From Rhodobacteraceae bacterium LNNU 3342 (GTDB lineage Bacteria > Pseudomonadota > Alphaproteobacteria > Rhodobacterales > Rhodobacteraceae), in NCBI GenBank assembly GCA_008711135.1, contig VUAW01000006.1:124001-188000 (forward strand): DNA of 64,000 bases. Direction: 5' to 3'. The notes beneath the pieces are model-generated. The model worked only from the letters and a program-made list of their open reading frames with translations, was not told the origin of the DNA and did no database searches. Numbering within the stretch: position 1 is the first letter of the stretch; each line of letters opens with the position of its first letter. This document shows, piece after piece, positions 44,052 through 53,604 of the stretch. A program made the position numbers and the translations under genes.

Positions 44052-44447
44052 AAGCGCCTAGGGGCCGTGACACGTTGGCGACTGGCTCACGCCACCCCAT
44101 ACGATGACCCAACAGGATCCCTCTGCCTCGCATCGCGCTGCGGGCCTTCCAGGCCACGCGGGTCAAAACCGGCAGCAACCGTTCCAGTGCGGACATGATC
44201 TGGCGGCGAAGCGTCTCGAGCCCACACTGCTGCGGTCACAGGGGCGGGGCAGCCGCGCCGAGATCTCCTCACTGATCCTGCCGGGCAACCCCCTTGGTCA
44301 AATCAGCGCCCTATGAGGGGCCTCCAGCCCGACTACCTCGACCCCGGCCTCGCGTGACGAGCCGATGCTGCTGCCGGGTCCCCGGATCATCGACGATCCG
44401 GCCGCCACGGGTCACGTACGGCCGGATCGCGCACCCTTTCTGGGGCG
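44052..44447. other. Intergenic stretch of about 400 bases, no convincing gene
   Basis: Open frames here (for example 44104-44316 on +) have no SD and no recognised family. GATCATCGACGATC (44390-44403) is a small palindromic element. The composition is as GC-rich as the neighbouring genes, so decayed coding sequence is possible. Confidence 0.45.
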
Positions 44448-44801
44448 TCAGGTATAGGCGCCCTCGCGCCTGCGATCGGTCATCAGCACCACAAGGATTT
44501 CCATCACCCCCACCACCAGGTGGGGCCACCAGATCACGTCGGCAAAGCCGAACAGCCAGGGCGAAACCGCAAGCAGCGCCCCGCCCAGCAGATCGATGCC
44601 CAGATGGACAGGCAGGGGGATGATCTTGGCGATGCTCAGCTCGTACTGGGTGAGCAGGCTCATGACCAGGATCATGGCGCCCAGCAACTGGGGCAGCCAT
44701 TGTTCTATCCCGCCCGTGGCAAAGCCAAAGAGATAGGGCGCGACGATGAGAAGAAGACCGGTGAGGTAGTCGATAATGCCGTGAACACGCGTGTTGATCA
44801 T
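44448..44801 (-). CDS. Small four-helix membrane protein with SPW repeats
   Basis: The 117-residue protein consists mostly of four hydrophobic helices in two similar halves. The second half carries the Ser-Pro-Trp motif (AVSPWLFGFADVIWWPHLVVG) and the first half has VAPYLFGFATGGIEQWLP at the matching place. This is the layout of SPW-repeat family proteins, whose function is unknown. The ATG at 44801 follows AAAGAGG; a longer frame upstream is not membrane-like. It stands alone upstream of the cyanophycin genes. Confidence 0.8.
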   Translation of the reverse strand: MINTRVHGIIDYLTGLLLIVAPYLFGFATGGIEQWLPQLLGAMILVMSLLTQYELSIAKIIPLPVHLGIDLLGGALLAVSPWLFGFADVIWWPHLVVGVMEILVVLMTDRRREGAYT

Positions 44802-44959
44802 GTTTGGCCTCTTTCGCTGGATGCCAGTGACGTCGAACTCCGATTGCCGGTGGACGCACAACGCCAACAGGCACGGGGCGCTAATGTTCCCGGCAAACGC
44901 GCATGACCCGTCCCAAAGGCCCGCCGCCAAACGGATTTCCCCGCCCGGCAGCCTCCGGT

Positions 44960-45799
44960 TCAGCCGTCCTTCGGGTCCGGCAGATGTTCCGGCCGGCGGC
45001 TGCGCAGGTCAAAGGAATCCCCCGCGCTCAGCACATGAAGCCGCAGATCATAGATCGACAGCGCCGCGTCGGTATCGGCCTCTGCCACGTTGGAATGCGT
45101 GGCCCCCGTGGCATCCACCAGATAGACCGCCCCGCTCCCGATCACCCGAAAACGGTCGCCCCGCACGACGATGGCGGTATCCTCGTCAATCCCCACGCCC
45201 AGCACCCGCGGGTTGTGCGACACCGCCCCGATCAGCCGCCCGATCCGCCCCCTCTCGGCAAAGTGCTGGTCGATGATCACATTCGGCAACAGGGCCAGCC
45301 CCGGCGCCATCCGGACGTCGCCCACGCGGAAGGAACTCGCGTTCTGCCCGCGCACCAGCATCGTGTCGCTCATGGCCGACGCCCCGGCCGAGGTCCCGGC
45401 GATCACGCCCCCCGCGGCAAAGATCTCGTGCACCCGGTCGCAGATCGGCGTGTCCCCGATCTGACTGGTGATCCGCAACTGGTCGCCCCCGGAAAAGAAC
45501 ACCGCCTGCACGTTCTCCAGCGCCTTCAGCTTCTCAGGGTCGGCCGCTTCGGTTCGGTCCTCGACGTAAAGCTCGGTCACGTCATTGACGCCCAGCTCGC
45601 CAAAGCTCGCCTGGTACTTCTCAAGGTATCCTTCGGGTTCGTGCGAGGCGACGGTCGCCAGAACCAGCCTCCCGTCGGGGATCAGGCGCGCGACCTCCTT
45701 CAGGATCACCCTGTCGCCAGAATGATCCTCATGCCCGCCGATGATGATAAGTGTGCCCTGCGCCTCCGCGCCCTTCCTGGCTTTCGCTTTTCCCGTCAA
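44960..45799 (-). CDS. cphB: Cyanophycinase
   Basis: The 279-residue serine peptidase of the S51-like family degrades cyanophycin to beta-Asp-Arg dipeptides. It has the nucleophile elbow GTSAGASAMS, preceded by FFSGGDQLRI, and the GVGIDEDTAI segment typical of cyanophycinases. The start codon is TTG, overlapping the stop of the isoaspartyl dipeptidase gene (TTGA) and preceded by AGGAAGAG, so expression depends on translational coupling. It is the third gene of cphA-iaaA-cphB. Confidence 0.92.
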   Translation of the reverse strand: MTGKAKARKGAEAQGTLIIIGGHEDHSGDRVILKEVARLIPDGRLVLATVASHEPEGYLEKYQASFGELGVNDVTELYVEDRTEAADPEKLKALENVQAVFFSGGDQLRITSQIGDTPICDRVHEIFAAGGVIAGTSAGASAMSDTMLVRGQNASSFRVGDVRMAPGLALLPNVIIDQHFAERGRIGRLIGAVSHNPRVLGVGIDEDTAIVVRGDRFRVIGSGAVYLVDATGATHSNVAEADTDAALSIYDLRLHVLSAGDSFDLRSRRPEHLPDPKDG

Positions 45800-46653
45800 C
45801 GCCGCTCTTCCTGCTTGCTGAGATAGACCCGTGGCTCCGCATGCGCGCTGCTCTGGTAGGCCACCGCGAACTCGCGGCTGTTGTGCAGCCAGCCGAACCG
45901 CCCGTCCGCGGTCAGGACGATGCCCCCGGCCTCGGCCTCCAACTCGGCCACATGCCCGATCGCCTCGCCGATCGCGCGTTCCGGGTCGTCGGGGTCCAGC
46001 GCATGCATCACCCGCGCCGCCAGCATCTTGCGCGCGATCTCCTCGCCATCGCCGGAAAAGGCGACGGCCCCCACCGCGTTGTCCGCATAGAACCCGCAGC
46101 CCGCCTGCGGCGAGTCCCCCACCCGCCCCGGACGGGCGCCGTCCAACCCCCCGGTCGAGGTTCCGACCGCGATCAGCCCCGTCTCGTCCAGCGCGATGCA
46201 GCCGACCGTGTCATGCGTACCCGTGGCCTTCTGTTCCGGCGGCACCAGCTCGGCCGGATCACACAGCTCAAGTCCCATCTGCGCCGCGAACCGCCGCGCG
46301 CCGTCGCCGGCCAGCATGATCGTGTCTTCCTCAAGCATCGCCTTGGCGACGCTGATCGGGTGGCGCACCCCCATGATCACCGTCACCCCGCCGATCTTGA
46401 ACTCCGCGCCCTCCATGATGGCGGAACACATCTCCACCTCGCCATCGGCGTTCAGCGCACTGCCATAGCCCGCGTTGAAGGTCGGGTCGGCCTCAAGCTG
46501 GCGCACCGCGGCCTCTACCGCATCCACCGCCGACCCGCCGCGTTCCAGCACCGCGCGTCCGGCGGCAAGCGCGATCAGACACCCCTCACGGTTCGCATCC
46601 GCTTCCTCCGCCTCGATGTCCTTGGCGCCCCCGTGCAGAATGATCGCCCACAT
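45796..46653 (-). CDS. iaaA: Isoaspartyl dipeptidase / plant-type L-asparaginase
   Basis: The 285-residue Ntn-hydrolase self-cleaves at Gly-Thr. The segment AVGTSTGGLDGARPGRVGDSP contains the nucleophile Thr and the substrate-binding GRVGDSP loop. The N-terminus WAIILHGGAKDI is typical. In this operon it should split beta-Asp-Arg from cyanophycinase into Asp and Arg. Its ATG shares one base with the cphA stop (TGATG). A longer frame upstream overlaps cphA and is not needed. Confidence 0.92.
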   Translation of the reverse strand: MWAIILHGGAKDIEAEEADANREGCLIALAAGRAVLERGGSAVDAVEAAVRQLEADPTFNAGYGSALNADGEVEMCSAIMEGAEFKIGGVTVIMGVRHPISVAKAMLEEDTIMLAGDGARRFAAQMGLELCDPAELVPPEQKATGTHDTVGCIALDETGLIAVGTSTGGLDGARPGRVGDSPQAGCGFYADNAVGAVAFSGDGEEIARKMLAARVMHALDPDDPERAIGEAIGHVAELEAEAGGIVLTADGRFGWLHNSREFAVAYQSSAHAEPRVYLSKQEERR

Positions 46654-49427
46654 CAGCCGGCTCCAAGCATATGCACGTTGTCGCCCGTGAACCCCGGCCA
46701 CGGCGCGTTGTTCGGATCAAAGGACTGGATCTGCCGCCACATCCGCTCCACGTCATCGGCAGTCAGCAGCACAAGATCCCCCGGCCGCGCCAGCCGCATG
46801 CTCATGTCCGCGGCCCCCTCTTCCGACAGCACGGTGTGAAGCCGCCCCGGCGCGCACCCGGCCCCAATCGCCCCTTCCCGCAACAGCGCCGCGACACTTC
46901 CCGGCGGCCTGCCCCGCAGCAGGTCATCCTCCTTGAAGACGATGACATCAAAGAACTGCGCGGCCAGCGCCCCCATCTCCCGGATGTCGCTGTCGCGGCG
47001 GTCGCCCGCCACGCCGATCAGCCCCACGGTGCGCTCATACCGCACCCGCATCTTGTTGATGAGCTTGCCCAGCTCGCGCAGCCCCTCGGGATTGTGGGCA
47101 TAGTCAAGGATCACCCGGAAGCCATGCCCGTCATGCACGTTCAGCCGCCCCGGCGAGTCTTCGAACGAGGTGGTGAAGCTCCGCATCGCGGCCCGGATCG
47201 TGTTCAGCGGCACCCGGTGGCAATGGGCCATGGCGATCGCGGCCAGCGCGTTGGCCAGGTTGAACTCTGCCCAGCCGTCAAAGGTCGCGGGGATCTCATG
47301 CGCCTTCATGAAATAGATGGCCTCGCTGTCCTCATGGATGACGATGTCCCAGCCCTCGCCCATCCGTTCGCGGTTGATGGCCCGCCCGCCATTGGCCACG
47401 TGTTCCTTCAGGAACTCCGGCCAGTCATTTTGATCACGAAGCGAGAAATAGCAGATGTTGCCGCCCGCATACTGCGCCATCGCCGCGGTAGGCGCGTTGT
47501 CGGCGTTCAGCACGCTCCATCCACCCCGCCGCACCGACTCGACCACCACCGACTTGACGGCGGCAAGATCCTCGATCGTGTCGATGCCCTTGAGACCAAG
47601 GTGATCCTCGCTCACGTTCAGCACCGCGCCCACGTCGCACTCGTCGAACCCCAGCCCCTCGCGCAGGATGCCGCCGCGGGCGCATTCCAGCACCGCCACG
47701 TCCACCCCCGGCTCTCGCAGGATCAGCCGCGCGCTCCTCGGCCCGGAACAATCCCCCGACAGGATGCGGTCGCGGTTCAGATACGCCCCGGTGGTAGAGG
47801 TCATCCCCACCGTGATCCCCGGCTGCTGCAGGATGTGGCTCAGCATCCGGCAGGTCGTCGATTTCCCGTTGGTCCCCGTGACCGCAAGGATCGGCACGCG
47901 CCCGTTCGACCCGTGGGGGAACAGCAGTTCCAGCACCGGCCGCGCCACGTTGCGCGGACGCCCCTGAAAGGGCTCCAGATGCATGCGGAACCCGGGCCCG
48001 GCGTTGACCTCGATGATGCCGCCGCCCGTCTCGCTGACCGGCCGGCTGATGTCGGGGCAGATGAAGTCGATCCCCGCGATATCCAGCCCGACAATCCGCG
48101 CCGCCCGCCGCGCGATCAGCGCGTTTTCCGGGTGGATCTCGTCGGTCCGGTCAATGGCGGTGCCGCCGGTCGACAGGTTCGCGGTCGGGCGCAGCAACAC
48201 CGCCTGCCCCCGCCCCGGCACGCTGTCCGGCCCCAGCCCCGACGCCGCCAGGAAATGTTCCACGCAGGCGTCGATGTCGATCCGCGTCAGAACGGACGCA
48301 TGCCCCTCACCCCGCCGCGGGTCCTCGTTCACCTTCGCGACCAGCGCGGCGATCGTGCTTTCGCCATCCCCCACCACATGCGCCGGGACGCGTTCGGCCA
48401 CGGCGACGATTTCGCCCCCCACCACAAGGATACGGTGATCCGACCCAGTGAAATACTGCTCTACGATCACGACGCGGCTATGCTCCCGCGCCTGCTCGAA
48501 GCCCCAGCGAAGCTCTGGCTCGGACCGCAGGTCGATGGTGACCCCCCGCCCGTGGTTTCCGTCCAGCGGCTTGGTCACCACCGGATAGCCCAGCCGCTCC
48601 GCCGCCCGGACCGCCTCATCGGGCGTGCGGACAAGCTCCCCCCGTGGTACCGGCAGCCCCGCCTGGTCCAGCAGAACCTTGGTCAGGTCCTTGTCCGCCG
48701 CGATATCCGTCCCGATCTGCGAGGTGAGGTCCGAACAGCTCGCCCGGATGCGCTTCTGAAGCTTCCCCTGCCCCAGCAGCATCAGGCTGCTGTCGTCCAG
48801 CCGGTGCACGGGGATGTTGCGCCGCTCCGCCTCGTGGACCAGCGACGCCGTCGTCGGCCCCAGCGCGCGCCGCTTGTGAACGGCCCTCAGCTGCTCCAGC
48901 CCGGTGGCGAAGTCCTCTGCGCCCTCGGGCCAGATCTCGTCCAGCCCCCGCACCCCGCGCAGATCATCGGGCAACAGGCTCTGCACCAGCTCGACCGCAA
49001 GCCGCCCGGCCGCCAGCGCCACGCTTTCGTCCACATAGGTGTACATGACGTTATAGACCCCCGGCCGGCCCTTGACCGAACGGGTCTTGCCGCGGGTGAC
49101 ATGCATGCCCACGACCGTCTGCAATTCCAGCGCCACATGCTCGATCACATGACCAAGCCAGGTCCCCTCCTCCATCCGGCGGATAAAGCCCCCGGGCGTG
49201 CCATAGCTGCACCCGTGGCCCTGAAGCCCCGGCAACTGCTCCGTCAGCGCCCGCGTGAAGCCGCCGATGGAACTCGTGGGCCACGCCTCCAGCCTGCCAA
49301 GGTCAAGCTGGATCTGGATCATGGGATAACTGGAATAGACGTGTGGGCCGCGATAGACTTTCACCGAAAGCACATGCATTTCACGGGATGGCTGCCGCGC
49401 GCCACCCAGCTCATTCGCTGCCGACAT
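46653..49427 (-). CDS. cphA: Cyanophycin synthetase
   Basis: The 924-residue enzyme polymerises Asp and Arg into the nitrogen-storage polymer cyanophycin using ATP. Domains in order: an N-terminal domain (about 1-160), an ATP-grasp domain (about 225-480; GYPVVTKPLDGNHGRGVTIDL) that adds Asp, and a Mur-ligase-like domain (about 490-900; P-loop GTNGKSTT, NVSEDHLGLKG, DYAHNPEG) that adds Arg. Length is normal for the family. GGAAGG lies upstream of the ATG at 49427. It leads the operon with iaaA and cphB, giving synthesis and degradation together. Confidence 0.95.
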   Translation of the reverse strand: MSAANELGGARQPSREMHVLSVKVYRGPHVYSSYPMIQIQLDLGRLEAWPTSSIGGFTRALTEQLPGLQGHGCSYGTPGGFIRRMEEGTWLGHVIEHVALELQTVVGMHVTRGKTRSVKGRPGVYNVMYTYVDESVALAAGRLAVELVQSLLPDDLRGVRGLDEIWPEGAEDFATGLEQLRAVHKRRALGPTTASLVHEAERRNIPVHRLDDSSLMLLGQGKLQKRIRASCSDLTSQIGTDIAADKDLTKVLLDQAGLPVPRGELVRTPDEAVRAAERLGYPVVTKPLDGNHGRGVTIDLRSEPELRWGFEQAREHSRVVIVEQYFTGSDHRILVVGGEIVAVAERVPAHVVGDGESTIAALVAKVNEDPRRGEGHASVLTRIDIDACVEHFLAASGLGPDSVPGRGQAVLLRPTANLSTGGTAIDRTDEIHPENALIARRAARIVGLDIAGIDFICPDISRPVSETGGGIIEVNAGPGFRMHLEPFQGRPRNVARPVLELLFPHGSNGRVPILAVTGTNGKSTTCRMLSHILQQPGITVGMTSTTGAYLNRDRILSGDCSGPRSARLILREPGVDVAVLECARGGILREGLGFDECDVGAVLNVSEDHLGLKGIDTIEDLAAVKSVVVESVRRGGWSVLNADNAPTAAMAQYAGGNICYFSLRDQNDWPEFLKEHVANGGRAINRERMGEGWDIVIHEDSEAIYFMKAHEIPATFDGWAEFNLANALAAIAMAHCHRVPLNTIRAAMRSFTTSFEDSPGRLNVHDGHGFRVILDYAHNPEGLRELGKLINKMRVRYERTVGLIGVAGDRRDSDIREMGALAAQFFDVIVFKEDDLLRGRPPGSVAALLREGAIGAGCAPGRLHTVLSEEGAADMSMRLARPGDLVLLTADDVERMWRQIQSFDPNNAPWPGFTGDNVHMLGAG

Positions 49428-49646
49428 AGAAGGGGTCCTTCCGACACCGCAGAGCCTCCCTGACTCTGGTTCCCCCGTAACTCCCGCCTGTCGCATTCGT
49501 TCCTTCGCCGCCCAATAATTATGCAGGATTTCGGGTACTTCGCCCGCTATGCGACACGGTAGGGTTGCAGGAACCACATTATTACAACGGGATTGCCGCA
49601 AGAACCTTTCTGCCACCGCCCTCCGCGACCCCCCTCCGGCGGCGGA

Positions 49647-51017
49647 TCAGGTCTGGTGGGCCGACCTCCGCGCCCGCGGCTGGTCCTCCGCGCAGCCTTT
49701 CAGTTCGGCCAGCGCCCGCCTGCCCTGCTCCTCGACATCGCGCAGATCGGCGCTGTTGGGGATCGCGCGGCGGGCATCCTCCAGCACGGCCTCCACCTGC
49801 GCGCGCAGCGCCTCGCGCTGTTCGTCGGTCCGGGCACAGCGGGACACCTTGCCCATCGCCTGCAACAGGTGGATCAGCACAAGCGGCTTTTCCGCCCCGC
49901 TCTGCCGGATCTGGCTGAAAGAGGCGTTGAGCAGGATCGCATAGGTCGGGCGCGGGCAGATCACGCGCATCTCGCCCTCCTCGTCATGGAAAACACCGGG
50001 CGGCATCGACTTGTCCACCAGCCGCGACCACGCCCCCGAAAGCCGGTGCACAACCGCCACCGCGCTGTAGGGATCGTTGATCCCCGGCGACAGCGCCCGC
50101 ACCGCAATCTCCACCAGGTGCCGGATGGAAAACTCAAGATCCTGAACCGGGGTCCGCTCCATCCCCAGGGTGATCGCAGACCTGATCTCGCGCTCCAGCT
50201 CCGGGCTCACCCGCTCCTTGGGGTAGATGCCAAAGGCCCGGCTGCCGTCGATCGCGTAATCGCCCGCGCGCAGGTAAATCCCCACCAGCGCATCCGCCGC
50301 CCGCGCGGCCTCGACGATGCGCTCGAACTCGATGGCCTGCACATAGCCGAACCGCTCCAGCCCCGATATCTCGGCCCGCTCCTCGAAATCGTCGGGCAGG
50401 GCCGCCTCCGGGTCGTCCTCATGCCCCAGCGGGCGCAGGTCGTGGATGCCCTGGTCGAGTTCCCGCCCCACCGCCTCGATCAGCGTCTCGGACATGATGG
50501 ATCGCGCCAGCGTGTGGATGAACAGCACCAGAAGACAGACGCTAACCACCGTCAGCACGATCGCGATCGTCACCGACAGAAAAGCCTGCGACTCCTCCCC
50601 CTCGGGCACCGACGCCAGCAGCAGCAGCGAATAGAGGATCGTCATCACATAGGTGCCCAGCACGAACTGCGTCACCCGGCGGCCCATGAAGTTCCGGATC
50701 AGCCGCGGCCCGAACTGGCTGGCGGCCAGCGTCAGCACGACCATGGTAATCGAAAACACAAGGCTGGCCATCGTAATCATCGACGTCAGGATCGTGGACA
50801 GGAACTCCCGCGCCTGCGCCGGCTTGCTGACGTAGATGAACCACGGAAACTGCTGGTCCTCCCCCTGCCCCAGCCAGCTGTCCACCGCCATCGCCCCGAT
50901 CACCAGCAGGGGGGCCGCGATGCTCATCAGGGCCGGCAGGAACCACAGGCTGGTCCGAACCGCATCCCACAAGGCGCGGATGGCGTTGCCCCCGCCAAAG
51001 ACATTCCGTTTCACCAT
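49647..51017 (-). CDS. DUF2254 family membrane protein
   Basis: The 456-residue protein has four membrane helices in the N-terminal 150 residues, separated by SMITMASLVFSITMVVLTLAASQFGPRLIRNFMG-like sequence (about 83-115), and a long soluble C-terminal part. This matches DUF2254 proteins, which lack an assigned function. The start at 51017 (MVKRNVFGG) begins just before TM1; a 118-residue longer frame is not supported. It is divergent from the alpha/beta hydrolase gene. Confidence 0.85.
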   Translation of the reverse strand: MVKRNVFGGGNAIRALWDAVRTSLWFLPALMSIAAPLLVIGAMAVDSWLGQGEDQQFPWFIYVSKPAQAREFLSTILTSMITMASLVFSITMVVLTLAASQFGPRLIRNFMGRRVTQFVLGTYVMTILYSLLLLASVPEGEESQAFLSVTIAIVLTVVSVCLLVLFIHTLARSIMSETLIEAVGRELDQGIHDLRPLGHEDDPEAALPDDFEERAEISGLERFGYVQAIEFERIVEAARAADALVGIYLRAGDYAIDGSRAFGIYPKERVSPELEREIRSAITLGMERTPVQDLEFSIRHLVEIAVRALSPGINDPYSAVAVVHRLSGAWSRLVDKSMPPGVFHDEEGEMRVICPRPTYAILLNASFSQIRQSGAEKPLVLIHLLQAMGKVSRCARTDEQREALRAQVEAVLEDARRAIPNSADLRDVEEQGRRALAELKGCAEDQPRARRSAHQT

Positions 51018-51165
51018 TCGTTCCGCTCTTTGCCGGCGCCCGCCAGAGGGCAGGCAGGTCCCCTTCATCTGGCCCGCCGCGCGGGATAGTCGAGCACCCT
51101 TGGCCTTTGCCGCTAATCCGGCCATTGTCGCCGCAGACCTGCTCCGCCGACTAAGGAAGACCCGC

Positions 51166-51969
51166 GTGAAAGATACCTCTACTGCTGAACCCGCGGTCAC
51201 CGACCTCAGGCTCGACCTGCCGTCCGGCCAGGTCTTCGCCCGCCGCTGGCTGCCGCGCGACTGCCGCCACGACCGCACGCCGGTTTTGCTGATCCATGAC
51301 TCGCTCGGCTCGGTCGCGCTCTGGCGGGATTTCCCCGCCACCCTCGCCACCGCATCGGGGCGCGAGGTCATCGCCTACGACCGCCTCGGCTTCGGCCGCT
51401 CCTCGCCCCGAACCACGCGCCCTTCGTTCGATTTCATCGCCGAGGAAGGCCGCGACATCTTCCCCCTGATCTGCGACCGCCTGAACCTCGGCTCCGTCAT
51501 CCCCTGCGGCCACAGCGTCGGCGGCAGCATGGGCGTAGAGGCAGCAGCAGCCCACCCCGATCGCGCCGTGGCACTGGTCACCATCGCCGCCCAGTGCCTG
51601 ATCGAGGAACAGACCCTCCGCGGTGTCGCCGCCGCCAAGGTCGCCTTCTCTACCCCCGAAGCGCTGCAACGCCTCTCCCGCTACCACGGCGACAAGGCCC
51701 GCTGGGTCGTCGATGCCTGGACAGAAACCTGGCTCTCCCCGGACTTCGCCGGCTGGTCGCTGGACGGGGCACTGGCGCAACTGTCCTGCCCCACCCTCGC
51801 CATCCGCGGCGAACAGGACGAATACGGCAGCCCCCTTCAGGCCACCCACATCGCCCACGGCACCAACCGAAAAGCCGTCATCATCCCCGGCGCCGGCCAC
51901 GTCCCGCACCGCGAATGCCCCGACATCCTGACCCGGATCATCGCCGACTTCCTGACCCAACAGCCCTAG
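51166..51969 (+). CDS. Alpha/beta hydrolase
   Basis: The 267-residue serine hydrolase has the oxyanion-hole segment PVLLIHDSLGSVALW, nucleophile elbow CGHSVGGSMG, an acidic residue in RGEQDEYGS, and catalytic His in GAGHVPHRE. It starts with GTG after AAGGAAG. The family includes esterases, haloperoxidase-like and carboxyl-ester hydrolases, and no substrate can be inferred. It is convergent with the CYTH-CHAD gene with a 6-base gap. Confidence 0.88.
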   Translation: MKDTSTAEPAVTDLRLDLPSGQVFARRWLPRDCRHDRTPVLLIHDSLGSVALWRDFPATLATASGREVIAYDRLGFGRSSPRTTRPSFDFIAEEGRDIFPLICDRLNLGSVIPCGHSVGGSMGVEAAAAHPDRAVALVTIAAQCLIEEQTLRGVAAAKVAFSTPEALQRLSRYHGDKARWVVDAWTETWLSPDFAGWSLDGALAQLSCPTLAIRGEQDEYGSPLQATHIAHGTNRKAVIIPGAGHVPHRECPDILTRIIADFLTQQP

Positions 51970-51975
51970 GGGCCG

Positions 51976-53430
51976 TCAGCGCCAATAGCGGTCCGCGTCG
52001 ATCAGGTTCCCATGCGCATCGGCGGCGGCGGCCAGCAGCGGCTTCTTCTTGCCCCCTGCCAACAGCGGTGCCGCCTCCGGATCATCCGCGATCCCCAGCC
52101 GTTCCAGAACATGGGGCGCGGTGGCAAGATCGTTCAGCGCCCCCAGATGGTCCTGAACATCCTCCAGCGCCGCCATGAACTCCTTCTGCAGCGACTTCTC
52201 GCCCTTGCCGTCGAACAGCGGCACAAAGAACTCCGCCGCATAGCGCAGCTTCTTGGCATCCTTCCGAAGCTCGTGCCGCGCCTCGTCGTCGATGGTCTTG
52301 AGGTCGCGCCCGCCCTTCTTCACCTTCCGCCGGAACCGGTTCAGCACCCCCGCCGCAAAGACCCGCGCCGGCAGGTCCCGGTCCTCCTCGGTCTCCGCCT
52401 CCTCCAGCCAGGGACCCGCATGAACCCATTCCACCAGGTCCAGCATCAAACGCCGCGTCGCCTCTGACGCCAGCACCTCCTCCGCCCGGTCATAGGCCGC
52501 CTCCCGCTCTGCCCGGATCCGGTCGCGCAAGGCGCCGGGCTGCGCCCGCTGCAACAACACGTCAAGATCCCGCGCATGGCCCAGTTCTGCCGCAAGCTCA
52601 CGCAACCTGTCCCGCAGCCCCCGCGCATCATCCGCCCCCAGAAGCGGCTTGAAGATCGAAAACGCCGACCGCATCCGCCGCAGCGCCACCCGCGCCTGGT
52701 GCAGCGCCTCCCCCGACCGCGCCGGAAAGATCAGGTCCTCGTTCAGCCTGAAATGCTTGATGCAGCCCTGCACGATCGCCTGAAAGGCCTCCGCCGCTGT
52801 TATCTCGGGTTCAAGCGGCACCGGCCCCGCCTTGACCACCCCCCGGAGCGCCTGCGTCAGCAGCTCCCCCCGCTCGGACTTCGTCAGAACCCCCAGCCGT
52901 GCCGGGGCCGCCGCGTCAAGCTTCCGCGCAAGATCAAACAGCGCCCGCGGCGGCCCCGACCTCAGCTCCAGCTCCATCTCGCACACCGCCGTCTGCCGGT
53001 CGCCCGCGCTGATCGTTCCCCGGTCCAGCACCACCTCGATGACCGTATCGCCGTCGCGGAAGTCCCAGATCCGCCGCGCCACATCGGCCTCGAACACCCG
53101 CGTCAGCGCCCCGGCCTCCTCATCCAGCAGCGCGTGCAGCGGCGTCGCATCGTCGATGACGGGCACATCCGACTCCACCGCCATCTCCCACTCCCGCCGC
53201 GCGTAAAGCCCTGCCGCACCACTGCCCGGCGCCTTGATGGTCTGGACGCGCCGCTCGCCGATCTGCCGGATCCGGAGCGACATCCCAGCCGCCGCCAGCA
53301 TGCGATCCGCCGTGTCGAAATAAACCGACCGCTGCTGCACCGTCCGCCACTCCCGCGGCAACACCCCCGCAGCGCCGATCCCCTCCGCATCAGCAGGCGC
53401 AACCTGCAACTTCAGCTCAATCTCGTCCAT
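51976..53430 (-). CDS. CYTH-CHAD domain protein (inorganic triphosphatase / polyphosphate-binding type)
   Basis: The 484-residue protein has an N-terminal CYTH domain (about 1-205) starting with the ExExK signature (EIELKL at 3-8), with basic and acidic strands such as RRVQTIK and YARREWEM that bind triphosphate and metal. The C-terminal CHAD domain (about 225-480) is an Arg/Lys-rich helical bundle (FRLNEDLIFPARSGEALHQARVALRRMRSAF split at about 240-270). CHAD proteins bind inorganic polyphosphate. No strong SD is visible at ATG 53430. Confidence 0.9.
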   Translation of the reverse strand: MDEIELKLQVAPADAEGIGAAGVLPREWRTVQQRSVYFDTADRMLAAAGMSLRIRQIGERRVQTIKAPGSGAAGLYARREWEMAVESDVPVIDDATPLHALLDEEAGALTRVFEADVARRIWDFRDGDTVIEVVLDRGTISAGDRQTAVCEMELELRSGPPRALFDLARKLDAAAPARLGVLTKSERGELLTQALRGVVKAGPVPLEPEITAAEAFQAIVQGCIKHFRLNEDLIFPARSGEALHQARVALRRMRSAFSIFKPLLGADDARGLRDRLRELAAELGHARDLDVLLQRAQPGALRDRIRAEREAAYDRAEEVLASEATRRLMLDLVEWVHAGPWLEEAETEEDRDLPARVFAAGVLNRFRRKVKKGGRDLKTIDDEARHELRKDAKKLRYAAEFFVPLFDGKGEKSLQKEFMAALEDVQDHLGALNDLATAPHVLERLGIADDPEAAPLLAGGKKKPLLAAAADAHGNLIDADRYWR

Positions 53431-53604
53431 CCAGCAACACCACCCGCAAAGCCTCGCAGGCACCAGCGGCCCGCCCCTCACGCAAATAGCGTCCCATGGA
53501 AAGGCGGCCAGCCCGACCGCTCCCTCCGCCGAACCCCTTGGGGCGACGCATCTTTGGCAGCTTCTGCCCTCCCGCCCCTCAGGCGGCCAAAGGGCAAACC
53601 CAGC

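Noticed and set aside
44104-44316. Small + strand frame after CoA-transferase D
   Set aside because: There is no SD and no family resemblance. Overlapping frames on the other strand are equally long.
46671-49463. Long + strand open frame opposite cphA
   Set aside because: The minus strand encodes a complete cyanophycin synthetase. The opposite frame is His/Arg/Pro-rich with no family motif, as expected for an antisense shadow in GC-rich DNA.
49428-49616. Upstream extension of cyanophycin synthetase
   Set aside because: The known CphA N-terminus begins shortly before MHVLSVKVYRGPHVYS. The extra residues look like translated promoter region.
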